From assembly GCF_014646055.1 (NCBI RefSeq), contig NZ_BMMS01000003.1, positions 293,980 through 357,979 of the forward strand: a DNA stretch of 64,000 bases, given 5' to 3'. Each line of letters begins with the position of its first letter. The first letter of the stretch is position 1. The translations under genes were made by a program, and so were the position numbers. Positions 8,700-17,933 of the stretch are shown piece by piece. Under the pieces are notes generated by a model that worked only from the letters and a program-made list of their open reading frames with translations, had not been told where the DNA came from and did no database searches. The stretch is from Wenjunlia tyrosinilytica. Lineage in GTDB: Bacteria; Actinomycetota; Actinomycetes; Streptomycetales; Streptomycetaceae.

Positions 8700-10211
8700 T
8701 CAGCCGCCCGAGAGCACCCTGACCAGGTCCTCGGCCGTGCGGCAGCGGTCCAGGAGCTCCTTGACGTGATTGCGGGTGCCGCGCAGCGGCTCCAGGGTGG
8801 GGACGCGCTGGAGGGAGTCCCGGCCCGGCAGGTCGAAGATCACCGAGTCCCACGAGGCCGCTGCCACGTCGTCGGCGTACTGCTCCAGGCAGCGGCCCCG
8901 GAAGTAGGCCCTGGTGTCCTCCGGCGGCTTGATCCGGGCCCGCTCGACCTCGGACTCGTCCAGCAGCCGCTGCATCCGGCCGCGGGCGACCAGGCGGTTG
9001 TAGAGCCCCTTGTCCTGGCGCACGTCGGCGTACTGCAGGTCCACCAGGTGCAGGCGCGCCGCGTCCCAGCCCAGGTTGTCGCGCTTGCGGTAGCCCTCGA
9101 ACAGCTCCCGCTTGGCCACCCAGTCCAGTTCCCCCGACAGGCTCATCGGATCCGTCTCCAGACGGCCCAGGACGTCCTCCCAGCGGGTGAGCACGTCCTT
9201 GGTCTGCTCGTCCGCGTCGTTGCCGTACCGGTCCTCGACGTACTTGCGGGCCAGCTCGAAATACTCCATCTGGAGCTGCACCGCGGTGAGTGTCCGGCCG
9301 CTTCGCAGTGTGATCAGGCGGCGCAGGGTGGCGTCGTGCGAGACCTGGTGGAGGGTGCGGACGGGCTGGTCGACGGCGAGGTCGACGGCGATGAACCCGT
9401 CCTCGATCATCGACAGCACCAGGGAGGTGGTGCCGAGCTTGAGGTACGTCGAGATCTCGGAGAGGTTGGCGTCGCCGATGATCACATGGAGGCGGCGGTA
9501 CTTCTCCGCGTCGGCGTGCGGTTCGTCACGGGTGTTGATGATGGGGCGCTTGAGGGTGGTCTCGAGGCCGACCTCGACCTCGAAGTAGTCCGCGCGCTGG
9601 CTGAGCTGGAAGCCGTGCTCCTGCCCGTCCTGGCCGATGCCGACGCGGCCGGCGCCGGTGACGACCTGGCGGGAGACGAAGAACGGGGTGAGGTGGCGGA
9701 CGATGTCCGAGAAGGCCGTCGACCGCTGCATGAGGTAGTTCTCGTGGCACCCGTAGGAGGCGCCCTTGTTGTCCGTGTTGTTCTTGTAAAGGTGGATCGG
9801 CTGGGCCCCGGGCAGCTGGGCGGCGCGTTCGGCGGCCTCGGCCATGATCCGCTCGCCGGCCTTGTCCCACAGGACGGCGTCACGGGGGTTGGTGACCTCC
9901 GGCGCGGAGTACTCCGGATGGGCGTGGTCCACATAGAGCCGGGCACCATTGGTCAGGATGACGTTGGCGAGGCCGATGTCCTCGTCGGTGAGCTGGCTGG
10001 AGTCCGCGCTCTCACGGGCGAGGTCGAAGCCGCGCGCGTCTCGCAGCGGGTTCTCCTCCTCGAAGTCCCAGCGGGCCCGGCGGGCCCGGTGCATCGCCGC
10101 CGCGTAGGCGTTGACGATCTGGGACGAGGTGAGCATGGCATTGGCGTTCGGGTGGCCAGGGACGGAGATCCCATACTCCGTCTCAATGCCCATTACTCGC
10201 CGTACGGTCAT
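8700..10211 (-). CDS. dop: Pup deamidase/depupylase Dop
   Basis: 503 residues from the ATG at 10211 ([16 protein letters not shown]), which sits 5 bases after AAGGAGG; a start 16 codons upstream is less likely. Dop deamidates Pup and can remove it from substrates. The fold is shared with PafA ([13 protein letters not shown] with Asp95, [35 protein letters not shown]). The segment [19 protein letters not shown] (about 60-78) is the Dop-specific loop absent from PafA. It lies upstream of pup on the same strand. Confidence 0.97.
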   Translation of the reverse strand: MTVRRVMGIETEYGISVPGHPNANAMLTSSQIVNAYAAAMHRARRARWDFEEENPLRDARGFDLARESADSSQLTDEDIGLANVILTNGARLYVDHAHPEYSAPEVTNPRDAVLWDKAGERIMAEAAERAAQLPGAQPIHLYKNNTDNKGASYGCHENYLMQRSTAFSDIVRHLTPFFVSRQVVTGAGRVGIGQDGQEHGFQLSQRADYFEVEVGLETTLKRPIINTRDEPHADAEKYRRLHVIIGDANLSEISTYLKLGTTSLVLSMIEDGFIAVDLAVDQPVRTLHQVSHDATLRRLITLRSGRTLTAVQLQMEYFELARKYVEDRYGNDADEQTKDVLTRWEDVLGRLETDPMSLSGELDWVAKRELFEGYRKRDNLGWDAARLHLVDLQYADVRQDKGLYNRLVARGRMQRLLDESEVERARIKPPEDTRAYFRGRCLEQYADDVAAASWDSVIFDLPGRDSLQRVPTLEPLRGTRNHVKELLDRCRTAEDLVRVLSGG

Positions 10212-10409
10212 GCGGCCCTCCTTGCCCGGCGGCGCCCCCGGCTTGGACGCGCCGCTCAAGTACCGCTTCAGATGTGGCCGTTCGCGGTGCCCCTCGCCCC
10301 GGCAAAGGGGCGCGGTGCGAAAAGCCTATGACGCATCCGCGGCAGTGGGGAGATCATTTCACTCATTGCTCGAACCCGGGCGTATCCGCACAGGACCTGC
10401 GGACAAACG

Positions 10410-10450
10410 TGTCCGGCTGCGGGTACCTGGTGGGTACCCGCAGCCGGACA
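10410..10450 (-). terminator. Hairpin terminator after arc
   Basis: A perfect 18-bp stem (10410-10427 with 10433-10450) and a 5-nt loop begin 5 bases after the arc stop codon. The minus strand continues CGTTTGTCC. It separates arc from dop, so arc is probably its own transcription unit. Confidence 0.75.
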
Positions 10451-10455
10451 AGTCG

Positions 10456-12222
10456 TTACAGGTACTGACCGGTATTCGCCACCGTGTCGATCGACCGGCC
10501 GGTGTCCGCGCCCTGTTTTCCGGTGACGAGGGTGCGGATGAAGACGATCCGCTCGCCCTTCTTGCCGGAGATGCGGGCCCAGTCGTCCGGGTTCGTCGTG
10601 TTCGGCAGGTCCTCGTTCTCCTTGAACTCGTCCACGCACGCGGCGAGCAGGTGGGAGACCCGAAGGCCCTTCTGGTTGTGGTCGAGGAAGTCCTTGATCG
10701 CCATCTTCTTGGCCCGGTCCACGATGTTCTGGATCATGGCGCCGGAGTTGAAGTCCTTGAAGTAGAGGACTTCCTTGTCACCGTTGGCGTAGGTGACCTC
10801 GAGGAACCGGTTCTCCTCCGTCTCGGAGTACATCCGCTCGACCACGGACTGGATCATGCCGGCCACCGTGCCGTCACGGGAGCCGCCGTGCTCGGAGAGG
10901 TCCTCGCCGTGGAGCGGGAGGCTCGAGGTGAGGTACTTGGAGAAGATGTCCTTGGCCGCCTCGGCGTCGGGCCGCTCGATCTTGATCTTGACGTCCAGGC
11001 GGCCGGGCCGCAGGATCGCCGGGTCGATCATGTCCTCGCGGTTCGAGGCGCCGATGACGATGACGTTCTCCAGGCCCTCCACACCGTCGATCTCGGCGAG
11101 AAGCTGCGGGACGATGGTGTTCTCCACGTCCGAGCTCACACCGGATCCGCGGGTGCGGAAGAGCGACTCCATCTCGTCGAAGAAGACGATGACGGGCGTG
11201 CCCTCGCTCGCCTTCTCCCTCGCACGCTGGAAGACCAGGCGGATGTGCCGCTCGGTCTCGCCGACGTACTTGTTGAGCAGCTCGGGGCCCTTGATGTTGA
11301 GGAAGTAGCTCTTGCCCGCCGGGCGCCCGGTGACCTCAGCCACCTTCTTGGCCAGCGAGTTGGCGACGGCCTTGGCGATGAGTGTCTTGCCGCAGCCGGG
11401 AGGTCCGTACAGCAGAACGCCCTTGGGCGGCCGCAGTTCGTGCTCCTTGAACAGGTCGGGGTAGAGGTAGGGGAGCTCGACCGCGTCGCGGATCATCTCG
11501 ATCTGGTTCCCCAGACCGCCGATCTTGTTGTAGTCGATGTCGGGGACCTCTTCGAGGACGAGTTCCTCGACCTCGCTCTTGGGGACCCGCTCGTAGACAT
11601 AGCCGGAACGCGGCTCCATCAGCAGGGCGTCACCGGCGCGGAGGGGGCCGTCCAGCAACGGCTCGGCGAGCCGCACCACCCTCTCCTCGTCGGTGTGCCC
11701 TATCACCAGGGCGCGTTCGCCGTCCTCGAGGACTTCCTTGAGGGTGACGATGTCTCCGACACGCTCGAACGCGTGGGCCTCAACAACGTTGAGCGCCTCG
11801 TTGAGCATGAGCTCCTGGCCACGCTGGAGTTCCTCCAGCTCGACGGAGGGGCTGACGTTCACCCGGAGCTTCCTGCCCCCGGTGAAGATGTCGGCCGTTC
11901 CGTCCTCGTTCGCCTGAAGGAACACGCCGAACCCGGCCGGGGGCTGGGCGAGCCTGTCCACTTCCTCCTTGAGGGCCACGATCTGGTCGCGGGCCTCCCG
12001 GAGCGTGGAAGCGAGCCGCTCGTTCTGAGCGGACACGCCTGCCAGGTTGGTCTGCAGCTCGACGATCCGCTCTTCGAGAATCCTCGTGTGTCGCGGAGAG
12101 TCGGCGAGCTTGCGTCGCAGGACGGCGATCTCCTGCTCAAGAAAGGCGATCTGGCCCGCGGGGTCCTCCGACCCCCGTGCGGGCCGGACACCGCGGTTGA
12201 TGTCGTCGTCGTGGGCTGCCAC
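10456..12222 (-). CDS. arc: Proteasome-associated AAA ATPase ARC (Mpa homologue)
   Basis: 588 residues from GTG 12222 ([11 protein letters not shown]), behind GGAGGAGG. The N-terminal coiled coil (about 23-92) captures Pup and an OB region follows. The AAA module has Walker A GPPGCGKT (273-280) and Walker [12 protein letters not shown] (Asp349-Glu350). The C-terminus is GQYL, the motif that docks into the 20S alpha ring. It unfolds pupylated proteins and feeds them to PrcBA. It is divergent from a ferredoxin gene. A short palindrome (GGGGTT-GA-AACCCC, 12279-12292) lies in the shared upstream region. Confidence 0.97.
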   Translation of the reverse strand: MAAHDDDINRGVRPARGSEDPAGQIAFLEQEIAVLRRKLADSPRHTRILEERIVELQTNLAGVSAQNERLASTLREARDQIVALKEEVDRLAQPPAGFGVFLQANEDGTADIFTGGRKLRVNVSPSVELEELQRGQELMLNEALNVVEAHAFERVGDIVTLKEVLEDGERALVIGHTDEERVVRLAEPLLDGPLRAGDALLMEPRSGYVYERVPKSEVEELVLEEVPDIDYNKIGGLGNQIEMIRDAVELPYLYPDLFKEHELRPPKGVLLYGPPGCGKTLIAKAVANSLAKKVAEVTGRPAGKSYFLNIKGPELLNKYVGETERHIRLVFQRAREKASEGTPVIVFFDEMESLFRTRGSGVSSDVENTIVPQLLAEIDGVEGLENVIVIGASNREDMIDPAILRPGRLDVKIKIERPDAEAAKDIFSKYLTSSLPLHGEDLSEHGGSRDGTVAGMIQSVVERMYSETEENRFLEVTYANGDKEVLYFKDFNSGAMIQNIVDRAKKMAIKDFLDHNQKGLRVSHLLAACVDEFKENEDLPNTTNPDDWARISGKKGERIVFIRTLVTGKQGADTGRSIDTVANTGQYL

Positions 12223-12464
12223 GGTCCTCACCTCCTCCAAGGGGAGCTGGACGCTTTCAGACCCTACCTGGGCCGGGTGGGGTTGAAACCCCTAGATCAC
12301 AAAGACGGAAGGCGTGTGTCCGATCTTCACCCTTGCGCACGTCCCCACGCCAGTGAGATACCCACCGATCAACATCGGAAAGCGACCGGTTGTTATCGTC
12401 AGTGATGTCAACACCCTTCAGGGTTGGTTCCATCCCGGTCGACGAGCGAGCAGGCGAGGTACCC

Positions 12465-12758
12465 GTGGGCGAGGAAGCCGTCGAAGACGCACTCGAAGTC
12501 TGGATCGACCAGGACCTGTGCACGGGCGACGGGATCTGCGCTCAGTACGCCCCCGAGGTCTTTGAGCTGGACATCGACGGCCTGGCGTACGTGAAGGGCA
12601 CGGACGACGAGCTGCGCCGGCAGCCCGGGGAGACGGTTCCGGTTCCGCTGCCGCTGCTCCAGGACGTCGCCGATTCGGCCAAGGAATGCCCGGGTGACTG
12701 CATCCACGTACGCCGGGCCCGCGACATGGTCGAGGTGTACGGGCCCGCGGCCGAATAG
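12465..12758 (+). CDS. Ferredoxin, 3Fe-4S type
   Basis: 97 residues from GTG 12465, chosen because GCGAGG precedes it and it places the start a few residues before ALEVWIDQDLC as in relatives; ATG 12405 would add 20 residues. Cluster ligands are visible in CTGDGICAQYAPEVF and CPGDCIHV. The missing fourth Cys of the first motif suggests a 3Fe-4S cluster of the kind that serves cytochromes P450, though no P450 is in view. It is divergent from arc, an arrangement conserved in Streptomyces as far as I recall. Confidence 0.85.
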   Translation: MGEEAVEDALEVWIDQDLCTGDGICAQYAPEVFELDIDGLAYVKGTDDELRRQPGETVPVPLPLLQDVADSAKECPGDCIHVRRARDMVEVYGPAAE

Positions 12759-12814
12759 CCGCGCACGTCACGCGGAGTGAGCACCGGAGGCCATGACTGG
12801 AGCATCCGCCTCCG

Positions 12815-13387
12815 TTACCTGTTCGCCGACAGCGCAGGGCGCACGACCTCGGCTCGACCGGACCTCCACTTCCAGCTCCGCGAGACGGTCTTGTCGGGGC
12901 AGCAGCGCGGCACCGCGTCCGAGGAGTAGCCGAGCAGTCGCGCGGTGATCGTGGAGCCGTGCGCCGACAGCTTCGCCACCGTCATCCCCTGGCGGGGCTC
13001 GAGCAGGGCGCGCACGGTCGTCGGCCCGTCCGCCTTCGCCCGCGCGAGGACGTAGATCCCGTGCGGAGGCGTGCCGTTGCCCGCCTCGCAGTGCACCGCG
13101 GCCACGGCCTCCCACCGGCCGTCGCCGTCGAGGTCGGCGGTGATCCGCCGCGCCACGGTGACGGGCGCGCCGGCGCAGTCCAGCGGGTAGGAGGCGGTCA
13201 TGGGGTCGGGTGCGGTGCGGGTGGCGCGTGATGCGGCGGAGGGACTCGGGCTCGCGGCCACTTCCGTGGGCCGGACCAGCACGCCGGCGCCGACCACCGC
13301 GGCGAGCGCCGCCGCCGTGACGATCCAGTCGATGCCTCGCGACCGGGTGTGCGGAAGGTCCTGCCCCTGCGAACCGCTGTTGACCAC
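12815..13387 (-). CDS. Conserved secreted or membrane-anchored protein of unknown function
   Basis: 190 residues from GTG 13387, which sits 7 bases after GAGGAG. One hydrophobic segment (about residues 19-38, IVTAAALAAVVGAGVLV) acts as a signal or anchor, followed by an Ala/Ser/Pro linker. The outer domain holds DLDGDGRWEAVA, which looks like an FG-GAP/VCBS-type Ca2+ loop, and four Cys (LDCAG, VHCEA, RCCPD) that could form disulfides. No enzymatic motif is recognised. It is convergent with the ferredoxin gene. Confidence 0.72.
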   Translation of the reverse strand: MVNSGSQGQDLPHTRSRGIDWIVTAAALAAVVGAGVLVRPTEVAASPSPSAASRATRTAPDPMTASYPLDCAGAPVTVARRITADLDGDGRWEAVAAVHCEAGNGTPPHGIYVLARAKADGPTTVRALLEPRQGMTVAKLSAHGSTITARLLGYSSDAVPRCCPDKTVSRSWKWRSGRAEVVRPALSANR

Positions 13388-13502
13388 GCGCGCGTCTCCT
13401 CGAAGTCCTCGAAGTGCCGGAGAGGGCCCTGAACGGGCCTGGAGGGGAGTTCGATGCTGTGGGCCAGCATCGTGCCACACGCGGTCACCAGGGTGAACAC
13501 GC

Positions 13503-13554
13503 GGGGCGGCCCCGGTCCGCGCGCCTTACGGCACGGGTGGACCGGGGCCGCCCC
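13503..13554 (-). terminator. Hairpin terminator after trmI
   Basis: A perfect 16-bp stem (13503-13518 with 13539-13554) has a 20-nt loop. It starts 45 bases past the trmI stop on the minus strand. Confidence 0.65.
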
Positions 13555-13599
13555 ATGGGTTCGCCTGTGCGGGTCGCCGGTGGATCGTCAGTGGGCCGC

Positions 13600-14511
13600 T
13601 CAGACCGCCCCGTTGCCCGGTACGGCGGTCGCGCCGGGGCCCGAGTAGTCCTCGCCGTAGGCGCCCTTGGAGGGGCGGCGGCGGCGCAGCGGGGGCTCCA
13701 CGCCGTCCGCGAGTCGGCGGGCCGTCAGCAGGAAGCCCGTGTGGCCGATCATGCGGTGGTCGGGGCGCACCGCCAGGCCCTCGACGTGCCAGGTGCGCAC
13801 CATGGTCTCCCACGCGGTCGGCTCGTTGAACGTGCCGTGCTCGCGCAGCGCCTCGACGGTGCGGGCCATCTGGGTCGTGGTCGCGACGTAGGCGCAGACC
13901 ATGCCGCCCGGGACGAGCGCCTTGGAGACCGCCTCCAGGCACTCCCAGGGGGCGAGCATGTCCAGAATGACGCGGTCGACCTCGGTGTCGGACAGGTTGT
14001 CCTGGAGGTCGCCGACGGTCAGCTGCCAGGCGGGGTGGTCACCGCCGAAGTACCGGCGGACGTTCTTGGTCGCGATGTCGGCGAAGTCGGCGCGGCGCTC
14101 GTAGGAGTGCACCATGCCCTCGTCGCCCACCGCGCGCAGCAGGTAGCAGCTGAGCGCCCCGGATCCGACCCCTGCCTCGACGACGCGCGCGCCGGGGAAG
14201 ATGTCGGCCATCGACAGGATCTGACCCGCGTCCTTGGGGTAGACCACGGCGGCTCCGCGCGGCATGGACAGGACGTAGTCGGGGAGCAGGGGACGCAGCG
14301 CGAGGTACGCGGTGTTCCCCGTGGTACGCACGACAGTTCCCTCGGGAGCGCCGATCAGCTCGTCGTGCGGGAAGGACCCCTTGTGGGTGTGGAAGTTCTT
14401 CCCGGCCTCGAGCGTGAAGGTGTGGTGGCGTCCCTTGGGGTCGGTGAGCTGGACCTGGTCCCCGACCTCGAAGGGCCCGCGACGGCGGGCGGCACCGGTC
14501 GGTTCGGACAT
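13600..14511 (-). CDS. trmI: tRNA (adenine-58-N1)-methyltransferase TrmI
   Basis: 303 residues from ATG 14511 (MSEPTGAARRRGPFEVGD). The family's N-terminal small domain comes first (GRHHTFTLEAGKNFHTHKG). The SAM-binding Rossmann domain carries VVEAGVGSGALSCYLLRAVG as motif I and VILDMLAPWECLEAV near the active site. It methylates A58 of the T loop of tRNAs. The reading frame stays open far upstream, but only this start gives a normal N-terminus. In actinobacteria it commonly neighbours arc and this site-2 protease. Confidence 0.93.
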   Translation of the reverse strand: MSEPTGAARRRGPFEVGDQVQLTDPKGRHHTFTLEAGKNFHTHKGSFPHDELIGAPEGTVVRTTGNTAYLALRPLLPDYVLSMPRGAAVVYPKDAGQILSMADIFPGARVVEAGVGSGALSCYLLRAVGDEGMVHSYERRADFADIATKNVRRYFGGDHPAWQLTVGDLQDNLSDTEVDRVILDMLAPWECLEAVSKALVPGGMVCAYVATTTQMARTVEALREHGTFNEPTAWETMVRTWHVEGLAVRPDHRMIGHTGFLLTARRLADGVEPPLRRRRPSKGAYGEDYSGPGATAVPGNGAV

Positions 14512-14596
14512 GCGGACAAGCGTACTGGAGTCGGCCGACCCGAACGAACACAGGACCGCTCGCACCCGGTCCGACCTGGGGTTCTTCCGGCGTACA

Positions 14597-14631
14597 GCCC
14601 GCCCCGGCCCGCACGGCCGAGCCGGGCGGGC
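14597..14631 (-). terminator. Possible terminator after the site-2 protease gene
   Basis: GCCCGCCCCGGC (14597-14608) pairs with 14621-14631 with one bulged base, 12 bases past the protease stop. There is no T tract. Confidence 0.45.
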
Positions 14632-14642
14632 CCATGGAGTCT

Positions 14643-15857
14643 TCAGCTCGACGGCCTGGCCATGGCGGCGACGAAGGCCCGTTCGACGTCGGAGGTCGAC
14701 AGCACTCCGTAGACCTCTCCGGTGGGCTCGACGACGAGGTACTCGGTGGCGGGCGTGGCCCGCAGGGTGTCCAGCAGTTCCTCCCCCGCCAGTTCCGCGG
14801 AGACCCTCATACCGGGCTGGAGGTCCTGGGAGAGCCCGCCGACCGACACCCAGGGGCGGCGGTGCTCGGGCACGTCCACGATCGCCGCCTCGCGGACGAG
14901 CGCCATGGGGTCGCCGTTGCCGTCCACGACCACGAGCGCGCGCGCTCCGGCCTCGTTGGCCCTGCGCAGGGCCTCCGACAGCGGGGTGTCCGAGGAGACG
15001 GGCACGGCCCGGCGGGTGAGGGAGCGGGCCCGAAGGTCCGGGAGGCGTTCGCGGAGCCTGGCCATTCGCAGGGCGTTGCCCGCGCCGGTCCAGATGATGG
15101 CGGCGAGCACCGCGCCGAGCAGGGCGTCGGTGATCGAGCCGGTGCTGTCGGTGCGCATGTCGTCCGAGTAGGACAGCAGCGGCAGGGCCACCAGGACGAC
15201 GATGGCCAGGACCCGGCCGGTCCAGGCGGCGGCGACGGTGCCGGTCATCGGCTTGCCGCTGATCTTCCACACCACGGCCCGCAGCATCCGGCCGCCGTCG
15301 AGGGGAAGGCCCGGCAGGAGGTTGAAGACCGCCACGATGAGGTTGCTGACCATGAGCCCGGCCAGCAGGACGCCGGGCACGGTGCCGGGGCGCACTCCCC
15401 GCATCGCCAGCCAGAAGACTCCGGCGAGGGCCATGGAGAGCAGAGGGCCGACGAAGGCCAGGACGAACTCGCGGCCCGGGGTCTCCGACTCCTTCTCGAT
15501 CTCGGAGACGCCGCCGAAGAACTGGAGCTGGATCCGGCGCACCGGCAGCTTGAACCGGAGCGCCGCGACGGTGTGGGCCAGCTCGTGGACGAGCACCGAG
15601 GCGTAGAAGGCGATGGCGAAGAACAGCGAGACCAGGTAGCGGACGGCTCCGAGGTCGGGCAGGACCCGCTCCAGCTGGCCGCCGAAGATCCAGGTGATGA
15701 GGATCGCGACGAGGAACCAGCTCGGCGCGACGTAGACGGGCACCCCGAACGGGCGGCCCATCAGGAGTCCGCCTCCGGGGCCTCGGGGCCGTTCCTTCCG
15801 GTCTCCGGCGGCGCCCGGTCCGCCGGAGTTGCCCGGCTGCCCGCTCGACTCGTTCAC
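14643..15857 (-). CDS. Site-2 protease (M50 family) with C-terminal CBS domains
   Basis: 404 residues from GTG 15857, behind GAGGGG. The Gly/Pro-rich N-terminus is followed by about six membrane segments. Zinc ligands are HELAH (His91, Glu92, His95), and the second motif NLLPGLPLDGGRM supplies the Asp. Two CBS repeats (about 240-400) probably sense adenine nucleotides. It would cleave membrane-spanning substrates within the bilayer, such as anti-sigma factors, but no substrate is encoded nearby. Confidence 0.9.
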   Translation of the reverse strand: MNESSGQPGNSGGPGAAGDRKERPRGPGGGLLMGRPFGVPVYVAPSWFLVAILITWIFGGQLERVLPDLGAVRYLVSLFFAIAFYASVLVHELAHTVAALRFKLPVRRIQLQFFGGVSEIEKESETPGREFVLAFVGPLLSMALAGVFWLAMRGVRPGTVPGVLLAGLMVSNLIVAVFNLLPGLPLDGGRMLRAVVWKISGKPMTGTVAAAWTGRVLAIVVLVALPLLSYSDDMRTDSTGSITDALLGAVLAAIIWTGAGNALRMARLRERLPDLRARSLTRRAVPVSSDTPLSEALRRANEAGARALVVVDGNGDPMALVREAAIVDVPEHRRPWVSVGGLSQDLQPGMRVSAELAGEELLDTLRATPATEYLVVEPTGEVYGVLSTSDVERAFVAAMARPSS

Positions 15858-16003
15858 TGATGCCCCTCGTGGTCCCCGTCGTGCCTTGATCATTCTCATG
15901 GCGCGTTGCCGTCGATGGTATGTGCCCGGCAACGCGTGGCCGACACCGCGTCGGCCGCGGTTGGCCCCCGATATGTCAGTGGTACACCGTAGGGTCGCTT
16001 TTC

Positions 16004-17086
16004 ATGAGTTCCAGCAGCGTGAGTTCCACCAGTGAGGCGGCCGGTGACGCGGAGTGCGGCCCGGTGCTGCCTGGCCCGCGCGCCGAGGCGGGGCGGACGG
16101 GAGTGGGGCCTACGGGGGTGGGGCGGACGGAGGCGGCCGACGGTGTAGAGGCGGTCGGGGCCGCTGCCGCCGCCGGGACCGCCGGTGCGGTGGCGGCCGC
16201 CCCGGAGGCAGCCGGTGCTGAGGCGGCCGCCCCGGACACAGCCGATGCGGAGGCGGCCGCCCCGGAGACAGCCGCGCCGACTCCCTCGCTGTCGCCGTCA
16301 CGGGCCGCGGACTTCATGACGTGCCCGCTGCTCTACCGCTTCCGGGTGATCGACAAGCTGCCGGAGAAGCCGAGCCCCGCCGCCACCCGCGGCACCGTGG
16401 TGCACGCCGTGCTCGAGCGGCTGTTCGACGCCCCTGCGGGCGAGCGCACCCCGGTGAGGGCCAAGGCTCTGGTGCGGCCGGAGTGGGAGAAGCTGCTGGC
16501 CAAGCGGCCGGAACTGGTGGAGCTCTTCGGGGCGGACGAGGGCGGCGCGGATCTCGCGCGGTGGCTGGTCGGGGCGGAGCAGTTGGTGGACCGCTACTTC
16601 ACCCTGGAGGATCCCAACCGGCTGGAGCCCGCCGAGCGCGAGCTGTACGTGGAGACGGTCCTGGACTCCGGGCTGAAGCTGCGCGGCTATGTGGACCGGC
16701 TCGATGTGGCGCCCAGCGGCGATCTGCGGGTCGTGGACTACAAGACGGGCAAGGCCCCCTCGCAGCGCTTCGAGTCGCAGCCGCTGTTCCAGATGAAGTT
16801 CTACGCCCTGGTGCTCTGGCGCCTGCGCGGGCTGGTGCCCAGGCGCCTCCAGCTGGTCTACCTCGGCAGCGGCGACGTGGTGACGTACGACCCCGACGAG
16901 TCCGACCTGCTGGCCGTGGAGCGCAAGCTGCTGGCACTGTGGCAGGCGATCAGCCGGGCGACCGAGAACGGCGAGTGGCGCCCGAAACCGAGCCGGCTGT
17001 GCGACTGGTGCGATCACCGGGAACTCTGTCCGGAATTCGGCGGTACTCCCCCGCCGTACCCGCTTCCGGTTGCCACGGGCTCTTAG
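16004..17086 (+). CDS. RecB-family PD-(D/E)XK nuclease with four-Cys (Fe-S type) motif
   Basis: 360 residues from ATG 16004. The nuclease core has GYVDRLDV, VVDYKTGKAP (the D..YK active site) and QMKFYALVLW. One Cys near the start (MTCPLLYRF) and three near the end (CDWCDHRELCPEF) match the Fe-S cluster arrangement of AddB/Cas4-type nucleases. The first 90 residues are an Ala/Glu/Pro repeat (EAAAPETA units) that the family lacks, so either the protein is extended or a later start is used. The cellular role is unproven; DNA repair is most likely. Confidence 0.85.
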   Translation: MSSSSVSSTSEAAGDAECGPVLPGPRAEAGRTGVGPTGVGRTEAADGVEAVGAAAAAGTAGAVAAAPEAAGAEAAAPDTADAEAAAPETAAPTPSLSPSRAADFMTCPLLYRFRVIDKLPEKPSPAATRGTVVHAVLERLFDAPAGERTPVRAKALVRPEWEKLLAKRPELVELFGADEGGADLARWLVGAEQLVDRYFTLEDPNRLEPAERELYVETVLDSGLKLRGYVDRLDVAPSGDLRVVDYKTGKAPSQRFESQPLFQMKFYALVLWRLRGLVPRRLQLVYLGSGDVVTYDPDESDLLAVERKLLALWQAISRATENGEWRPKPSRLCDWCDHRELCPEFGGTPPPYPLPVATGS

Positions 17087-17125
17087 GGAACAATGGGCGC
17101 CCACCGCCCACACAGAGGAGTCCTG

Positions 17126-17797
17126 GTGGCCATTCGGGTGCTATTGGTCGACGACCAGCCACTGCTGCGCACCGGTTTCCGGATGATCCTGGAGGCCGAG
17201 CAGGATCTGGCCGTCGTCGGCGAGGCGGGAGACGGCCAGCAGGCCCTCGACCAGGTGAGGGTGCTTCAGCCCGACGTGGTGCTGATGGACATCCGGATGC
17301 CGCGCATGGACGGCGTGGAGGCCACCCGAAGGATCACCGGCCCCGGACGGGACGGCCCGGCGAAGGTGCTCGTGCTGACCACGTTCGACCTCGACGAGTA
17401 CGTCGTGGAGGCCCTGCGGGCGGGGGCGAGCGGCTTCCTGCTCAAGGACGCCCCGGCGCAGGAGCTGGTGCAGGCGATCCGGGTGGTCGCGGCCGGGGAG
17501 GCCATGCTCGCCCCGAGCGTCACCCGGCGGCTGCTGGACAAGTACGCGGGCCGGCTTCCGTCGGGCGACGAACCGGTCCCGCAGGCCATCGGCACCCTCA
17601 CCGAGCGCGAGGTCGAGGTCCTGAAGCTGGTGGCCCGCGGCCTGTCCAACGCGGAGATCGCCGCGGAGCTGTTCGTGAGCGAGACGACGGTCAAGACCCA
17701 TGTGGGCCACGTGCTCACCAAGCTGGGTCTGCGCGACCGCGTACAGGCGGCCGTGTACGCGTACGAGAGCGGTGTGGTGCGCCCCGGCGCCCAGTGA
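17126..17797 (+). CDS. LuxR/NarL-type response regulator, orphan
   Basis: 223 residues from GTG 17126, five bases after GAGGAG. The receiver domain has the acidic pair at residues 9-10, the phosphorylation site Asp55 in LMDIRMPRMDG, and a conserved Lys in LLKDAPA. The C-terminal LuxR helix-turn-helix contains LTEREVEVLKLVARGLSNAE and VKTHVGHVLTKLGLRDRVQA. No histidine kinase is adjacent, so its partner and target genes are unknown. Confidence 0.92.
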   Translation: MAIRVLLVDDQPLLRTGFRMILEAEQDLAVVGEAGDGQQALDQVRVLQPDVVLMDIRMPRMDGVEATRRITGPGRDGPAKVLVLTTFDLDEYVVEALRAGASGFLLKDAPAQELVQAIRVVAAGEAMLAPSVTRRLLDKYAGRLPSGDEPVPQAIGTLTEREVEVLKLVARGLSNAEIAAELFVSETTVKTHVGHVLTKLGLRDRVQAAVYAYESGVVRPGAQ

Positions 17798-17852
17798 CCG
17801 CCCACGGTGCCCTGGGGGCCGTCTCAGGGCCCATGACGGCACGGGCAAGGGA

Positions 17853-17898
17853 CACACGTGTGGGGCCCGGCGCCGAAGCGCCGGGCCCCACACGTGTG
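17853..17898. terminator. Bidirectional terminator between convergent genes
   Basis: A perfect 20-bp stem (17853-17872 with 17879-17898) and 6-nt loop lie between the response regulator and the convergent binding-protein gene, and probably serve both. Confidence 0.8.
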
Positions 17899-17933
17899 CT
17901 CAGGTGTTCTCGGATGTTCCCGCGGTCGGCGGG

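Noticed and set aside
14512..15270. N-terminal extension of trmI suggested by the open frame upstream
   Set aside because: It overlaps the site-2 protease gene on the same strand in another frame, and TrmI homologues begin near MSEP at 14511.
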